Shown piece by piece: positions 6,609 to 9,838 of a DNA stretch of 9,838 nt. The notes beneath the pieces are model-generated. The model did no database searches. It was not told the origin of the DNA and saw only the letters and a program-made list of their open reading frames with translations. This DNA comes from Chloroflexota bacterium (GTDB taxonomy: Bacteria > Chloroflexota > Anaerolineae > Anaerolineales > DRMV01), in contig JAADCW010000150.1 of NCBI GenBank assembly GCA_013154225.1, positions 1 through 9,838 of the forward strand, in the 5' to 3' direction. A program made the translations under genes and the position numbers. The stretch's first letter is position 1; each line of letters begins with the position of its first letter.

Positions 6609-6641
6609 CCTCGCTGGGCTTCCCGGCGGGGTGTTTTGTTT
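6609..6641 (+). terminator. Intrinsic terminator T2 / attenuator just upstream of glnA
   Basis: A 10-bp stem CCTCGCTGGG (6609-6618) with CCCGGCGGGG (6622-6631), two G-U pairs and a CTT loop, is followed by TGTTTTGTTT (6632-6641). It ends about 20 bases before the glnA ribosome site. No promoter was found between it and glnA, so glnA transcription probably has to pass it, which suggests regulated read-through. Confidence 0.65.
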
Positions 6642-6674
6642 AACCCTTTGCTCACCCAAGGAAGGAGGATGACG

Positions 6675-8015
6675 ATGGCGAAGCACGAGTTGTTAGAGAA
6701 AGTCCGGGCCGATGGCGTCAAGTTTATTTCCCTGCAGTTTACCGATGTAACGGGCGCGGTCAAAAGCGTGGATATTCCCGCAGAGCGTCTTTCCGAAGCC
6801 CTGGAGGATGGGGTGTGGTTTGACGGCTCTTCGGTGGAAGGGTATGCCCGCATTCAGGAAAGCGACATGCGCCTGATTTTGAACCCCGAAACGTATGCGG
6901 TGTTGCCCTGGTCGCCTGAGGAACGCCGCCGAGCGCGCGTGTTTTGCGATGTGTATCTTCCTGATGGTTCGCCTTTTGAGGGTGACCCGCGCGGGCGGCT
7001 CAAGCGCTATTTGAAGCGCTTGGAAGAAGAGCGGGGCTGGATTTTCAATGTCGGCCCTGAGCCGGAGTTCTTCCTCTTCCGCCGCAATGGGAGCGAAACC
7101 CTGCATCCTGTCCCCCACGATGTGGGCGGTTATTTTGATTTCTCAGCCGACGATGCCGCGGTGCGGGTGCGCACCGAATTGATGGAAGCCCTCACCAGCA
7201 TGGGCCTGCAGGTGGAGATGGGGCACCACGAGGTGGCGTTGGGGCAGCACGAAATTGACTTCCGCTTTGACAATGCCCTGACCACCGCCGACAACGTCCT
7301 GACCATGAAATACACGGTCAAGGCCATTGCCCACCAGCATGGGCTGATTGCCTCGTTCATGCCGAAGCCGATTTACGGCATCAATGGTTCAGGGATGCAC
7401 TGCCACCAATCGGTCTTCGACACCCGCGGCGACAACCTTTTCTATGATGCCCACGATCCTTACCACCTTTCCAAATTGGCCTATGGGTTTATTGCAGGGC
7501 AGTTGAAGCACGCCCGTGCCCTGGCCGCGGTGGTCGCGCCGACCATCAACTCCTACAAGCGCCTGGTGCCGGGCTATGAAGCGCCGGTTTACATTGCCTG
7601 GGCGCAGATCAACCGTTCCGCGCTCATTCGCATTCCGCGTTACACACCCGGCCGTGAAAAGGCCACGCGCGCGGAACTGCGCTTCCCCGACCCCTCGGCC
7701 AACCCCTATTTGGCCTTCCTGGTGATGATTGCTGCGGCTGTGGATGGCATTGACAGCGGCATTGCCTGCCCGCCGCCCATGAACAACGTCAACCTTTACG
7801 AACTGACCCCTGAAGAGCGTCAGGCCAAGGGCATTGGCGAACTTCCGGGCTTCTTGGGTGAGGCTTTGGATGAACTGGAAGCCGACACGGTGCTGCAGGA
7901 AGCCTTGGGCGAAACCCTGTACGAGGCTTTCATGCGGGCCAAGCGGGCTGAGGTCGAGGCTTATCGGATGAGCGTGACCGATTGGGAAGTGCGGCGCTAT
8001 TTGGAAACCGCCTGA
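6675..8015 (+). CDS. glnA: Glutamine synthetase, type I alpha
   Basis: Makes glutamine from glutamate, ammonia and ATP in the cytoplasm; the central ammonium-assimilation enzyme. The 446-residue length matches GSI-alpha (about 440-450) and not the longer adenylylated beta type. Motifs: DGSSVEGYARIQESD (50-64), GPEPEF with metal-binding E129/E131 (127-132), GHHEVALGQHE (183-193), NGSGMHCH (237-244), NSYKRL (292-297), GYEAP with the active-site flap Glu at 302, and RAELRFPDPSANPYLAF (332-348). R59 corresponds to Arg62 of Bacillus GlnA, the residue linked to feedback inhibition in the alpha type. The frame extends back to 6636, but AAGGAGG at 6662-6668 is 6 bases before the ATG at 6675 and fixes this start; an ATG at 6669 would touch the ribosome site. 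A strong terminator follows, so it is probably monocistronic. Regulation appears to act through the upstream leader. Confidence 0.97.
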   Translation: MAKHELLEKVRADGVKFISLQFTDVTGAVKSVDIPAERLSEALEDGVWFDGSSVEGYARIQESDMRLILNPETYAVLPWSPEERRRARVFCDVYLPDGSPFEGDPRGRLKRYLKRLEEERGWIFNVGPEPEFFLFRRNGSETLHPVPHDVGGYFDFSADDAAVRVRTELMEALTSMGLQVEMGHHEVALGQHEIDFRFDNALTTADNVLTMKYTVKAIAHQHGLIASFMPKPIYGINGSGMHCHQSVFDTRGDNLFYDAHDPYHLSKLAYGFIAGQLKHARALAAVVAPTINSYKRLVPGYEAPVYIAWAQINRSALIRIPRYTPGREKATRAELRFPDPSANPYLAFLVMIAAAVDGIDSGIACPPPMNNVNLYELTPEERQAKGIGELPGFLGEALDELEADTVLQEALGETLYEAFMRAKRAEVEAYRMSVTDWEVRRYLETA

Positions 8016-8038
8016 CGTCGTCCCCGATGATGGAGATG

Positions 8039-8076
8039 AGCCACCCCATCAAACCGTTGGGGTGGCTTTTTTGTTT
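8039..8076 (+). terminator. Strong intrinsic terminator of glnA
   Basis: A perfect 10-bp stem AGCCACCCCA (8039-8048) with TGGGGTGGCT (8058-8067) has a 9-base loop and is followed by TTTTTTGTTT. It lies 23 bases after the glnA stop codon and isolates glnA from the pilus genes. Confidence 0.9.
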
Positions 8077-8108
8077 GCACATTTTGTTCTCCAAGCGCAA
8101 GAAAAGGC

Positions 8109-8168
8109 TTCAACCCGTGCTCAAACGGGCAAAATTTTTGCTTTAATGGGGTGCAGAGGTGGGTTGAA
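8109..8168. repeat. Inverted repeat with overlapping hairpin in the cpaB upstream region
   Basis: TTCAACCC (8109-8116) and GGGTTGAA (8161-8168) are perfect 8-base inverted arms about 44 bases apart. The left arm shares its CCC with a competing local hairpin CCCGT-GCTCAA-ACGGG (8114-8129), which is followed by CAAAATTTTTG. The pair could be an operator or alternative RNA folds if this part is transcribed. No function is shown. Confidence 0.4.
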
Positions 8169-8172
8169 CGTT

Positions 8173-8233
8173 AAAAGTATGGCAAAAAAGTATGGTAAAA
8201 AGGTAGTGGTAAAAAACTCAAGGTTAGGGTAAA
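8173..8233. repeat. Degenerate A-tract tandem repeats upstream of cpaB
   Basis: Units of an A-run followed by a G/T-rich piece repeat here: AAAAGTATGGC (8173), AAAAAAGTATGGT (8184), AAAAAGGTAGTGGT (8197), a longer AAAAAA...GGGT unit (8211) and AAAC (8231). GTATGG recurs 13 bases apart, and GGTAAA-like words occur at 8194, 8208 and 8228. The spacing is close to, but longer than, one helical turn. Intrinsic curvature or repeated regulator sites are possible. No convincing -35/-10 pair for cpaB was found in 8073-8298. Confidence 0.5.
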
Positions 8234-8298
8234 CTTACTACATGGCGTAAAGTGCCTTGCGAGCGATTTTACCTTGTGGTCATTCAAGGAGGCAAATG

Positions 8299-9435
8299 AT
8301 GAAAATTGGCCGACTCCTTATTCTGCTGGCGTTGATTCTCATTTTGGGCGTTTTAGCCGCCTTTTTGTGGCTTCGGCGGATGTCAGCGGCCCCCAGCGGG
8401 GGCACGGGCGGCGAAGCCGAGGCGCCCAGCGTGTCTCAGAATATGATTCCGGTCGTTGTGGCTGCGCAGCCGATTCGGCGGGGCACCCGAATTACCGAAA
8501 ACATGCTCACCGAAGTCGAACTTCCCGCCGACCGGGTGCTGGCCACCCAGTTGACCGACCCCAAAGAGGCCATTGGGAAGTTGGCCGTGCGTGACTTGGC
8601 ACAGGGTATGTTCCTGACCAAGGGCGACATTGCCGAGCATCTGGCCGCAGGTTCGGAGGGCTCGCTGGCATCGTTGCAAATTCCACCCGGATACGTCGCC
8701 ATTTCCATCCCCATGACCCGCTTGAGCGGGGTGGCTTACGCACTGCGTCCTGGTGACCATGTGGCGGTTCTGGCGACTTTCCCGTTTGTTGATGTGGATA
8801 CCGACTTCCAGAGCATCTTGCCCAACAAAGTGGCTGTGGTGGCGCCGCCCCAGGCCACAGAAGAAGGGCAGACCATTACCGCTGGGCTGACCCCCACCGA
8901 CGCGTGGTTTGGTCGCAGTCTGACCGACAACAACCTGGGCATGCCGTTTTACGTTGTGCCTTCGGAGCCTCAGCGCTCGCGGCTGGTGAGCCAAATGCTG
9001 ATCAAGGATGCGGTGGTGTTGTATGTGGGCACGTTCCCGCTGAGCGACCAGCAAATGGCCATCCCCACGCCGCAGCCCGAGGAAGGGCAGGCGCAAGGGC
9101 AACAACCGCAGCAAAATCAGCCGCAGCCTAACAACCAACAGCAACCTCAGGAAGCCGCGACCAACCAATCGCCTGACATTATCACTTTGGTTGTCTCACC
9201 GCAGGAAGCAGTTACCCTTAAATACTTGATGGACCGCCAAATTGTGATGACCCTGGCGTTGCGCGCGGGTGGCGATACCACCGACATTTCCACCGACGCG
9301 GTGACCCTTTCCTATGTGTTGGACACTTACGGCATCGTGGTGCCGGCCAAATTGCCCTATGACGTGGCCCCGCGCATTGATACTGTTGCCCCGCCGTTGT
9401 TGCCTGGCGACATGACCCCCACGCCCATGCCGTAA
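8299..9435 (+). CDS. cpaB: CpaB/RcpC-type Flp pilus assembly protein (SAF domain)
   Basis: Membrane-anchored periplasmic protein of the Tad/Flp pilus machine, thought to work around the outer complex of the apparatus. The 378-residue product has one N-terminal membrane helix (about 5-25). A Gly/Ala/Ser-rich spacer and a SAF domain follow (about 50-115, with VVVAAQPIRRGTRITENML). The RcpC-like region begins at about 125 (VAISIPMTRLSGVAYALRPGDHVAVLAT is split here: conserved G151-D153). A Gln/Pro/Asn-rich linker occupies about 257-290 and separates it from the last conserved block (SPDIITLVVSPQEAVTLKYL). This makes it longer than many CpaB proteins. AAGGAGG at 8286-8292 sits 6 bases before the ATG at 8299 and 3 before an in-frame ATG at 8296; the former is preferred. 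Only 12 bases separate it from the next gene, so the two are an operon. Confidence 0.9.
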   Translation: MKIGRLLILLALILILGVLAAFLWLRRMSAAPSGGTGGEAEAPSVSQNMIPVVVAAQPIRRGTRITENMLTEVELPADRVLATQLTDPKEAIGKLAVRDLAQGMFLTKGDIAEHLAAGSEGSLASLQIPPGYVAISIPMTRLSGVAYALRPGDHVAVLATFPFVDVDTDFQSILPNKVAVVAPPQATEEGQTITAGLTPTDAWFGRSLTDNNLGMPFYVVPSEPQRSRLVSQMLIKDAVVLYVGTFPLSDQQMAIPTPQPEEGQAQGQQPQQNQPQPNNQQQPQEAATNQSPDIITLVVSPQEAVTLKYLMDRQIVMTLALRAGGDTTDISTDAVTLSYVLDTYGIVVPAKLPYDVAPRIDTVAPPLLPGDMTPTPMP

Positions 9436-9447
9436 CAGGGAGACGCT

Positions 9448-9838
9448 ATGGCTGACGTAATTCGGGTGCTTATCGTTGACGATATTGCCGAAACACGCGA
9501 AAACATTCGGCGTTTGTTACAGTTTGAAAAGGGCATTGAGGTCGTGGGCTCCGCGGCCAGCGGCAAGGAAGCTGTGGCTTTGGCGGATAAACTGCGCCCC
9601 GACGTGGTGATCATGGATATCAACATGCCGGGTATGGATGGTATCACAGCCACCGAGCATATCCGGCAGCGTGTGCCCTATGCACAAATCGTGATTTTGA
9701 CGGTGCAAGATGATCCCAACTACATGCGGCGGGCGATGCTGGCCGGCGCGCGGGATTTCCTCTCCAAGCCGCCGACCATTGATGAGTTGGTTTCCGCGGT
9801 TCAGCGGGCTGGTCAGTTTGCCCGAGAAGAGTTTGAAC
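9448..9838 (+). CDS. Receiver-domain protein at a Tad pilus locus, probably the start of a CpaE/TadZ-like protein (truncated by window edge)
   Basis: The 130 visible codons make a full CheY-like receiver domain: acidic pair D11-D12 in LIVDD, phospho-acceptor Asp57 in VIMDINMPGMDG, Thr85 in ILTVQDD and Lys107 in FLSKPP. All residues needed for phosphorylation are present. Known relatives next to cpaB in Chloroflexota-type genomes carry a receiver domain fused to a MinD/ParA-like ATPase (CpaE/TadZ), which helps position the pilus machine. Here that ATPase part would lie past the right edge, so this identity is an inference; a stand-alone response regulator is the alternative. GGGAG lies 5 bases before the ATG, and the gene starts 12 bases after the cpaB stop. 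No stop codon is reached. Confidence 0.85.
   Translation, partial: MADVIRVLIVDDIAETRENIRRLLQFEKGIEVVGSAASGKEAVALADKLRPDVVIMDINMPGMDGITATEHIRQRVPYAQIVILTVQDDPNYMRRAMLAGARDFLSKPPTIDELVSAVQRAGQFAREEFE

Noticed and set aside
6304..6642. T-box leader (GGGAAAGTAGCGG resembling a Stem I start; AGTGGCAC resembling the T-box bulge; terminator afterwards)
   Set aside because: The conserved GGTGGNACCGCG core is not present: only TGGCAC matches. No recognisable Stem I distal loop is seen, and glnA is not a usual T-box target.
6636..6674. Upstream start of glnA at 6636
   Set aside because: That ATG lies in the T-run of terminator T2 with no ribosome site. The AAGGAGG at 6662-6668 clearly serves the ATG at 6675.
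6276..6686. Minus-strand open frame of 136 codons across the glnA leader
   Set aside because: No family match, no ribosome site, and the stretch is explained by RNA hairpins and a strong plus-strand promoter.

Overview
The window looks like chromosomal DNA from a GC-rich bacterium, most likely of the phylum Chloroflexota (Anaerolineae-like). This is an inference from protein style and gene content: an alpha-type glutamine synthetase and a CpaB gene followed directly by a receiver-domain gene at a Tad/Flp pilus locus. No rRNA or other decisive marker is present, so the taxonomy is tentative.

Layout. Positions 1-5454 are all on the minus strand. In transcription order they are a radical SAM protein (5454-4240), the magnesium channel MgtE (4107-2743), a DJ-1/PfpI-family protein (2652-2128), the phosphate-binding lipoprotein PstS (2091-988) and the phosphate permease PstC (929 to the left edge, its last residues outside the window). 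Positions 5492-9838 are on the plus strand: a PHP-domain phosphoesterase (5492-6154), a 520-base non-coding stretch with a strong promoter and structured RNA, glutamine synthetase glnA (6675-8015), a strong terminator, an A-tract-rich intergenic region, cpaB (8299-9435) and the receiver domain of a second pilus-locus protein (9448 to the right edge).

How the genes work together. pstS-pstC is the start of a high-affinity phosphate ABC importer whose pstA, pstB and phoU would be expected past the left edge. MgtE is a magnesium-gated channel. glnA assimilates ammonium. cpaB and the receiver-domain gene begin a Tad/Flp pilus assembly cluster that probably continues to the right. The radical SAM and PHP genes are divergent and share a 37-base gap holding back-to-back -10 elements.

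The most interesting part is 6249-6660. A near-consensus promoter (TTGACA, 16 bases, TAAAAT) drives an RNA with many strong helices, including two GCGA-capped hairpins, a long-range closing stem and two mutually exclusive hairpins. Two intrinsic terminators follow, and between them lies a five-codon reading frame whose stop codon abuts the second terminator. No other glnA promoter was seen, so this looks like an attenuated glnA leader or a separate ncRNA plus an attenuator. I could not assign it to any RNA class I know.
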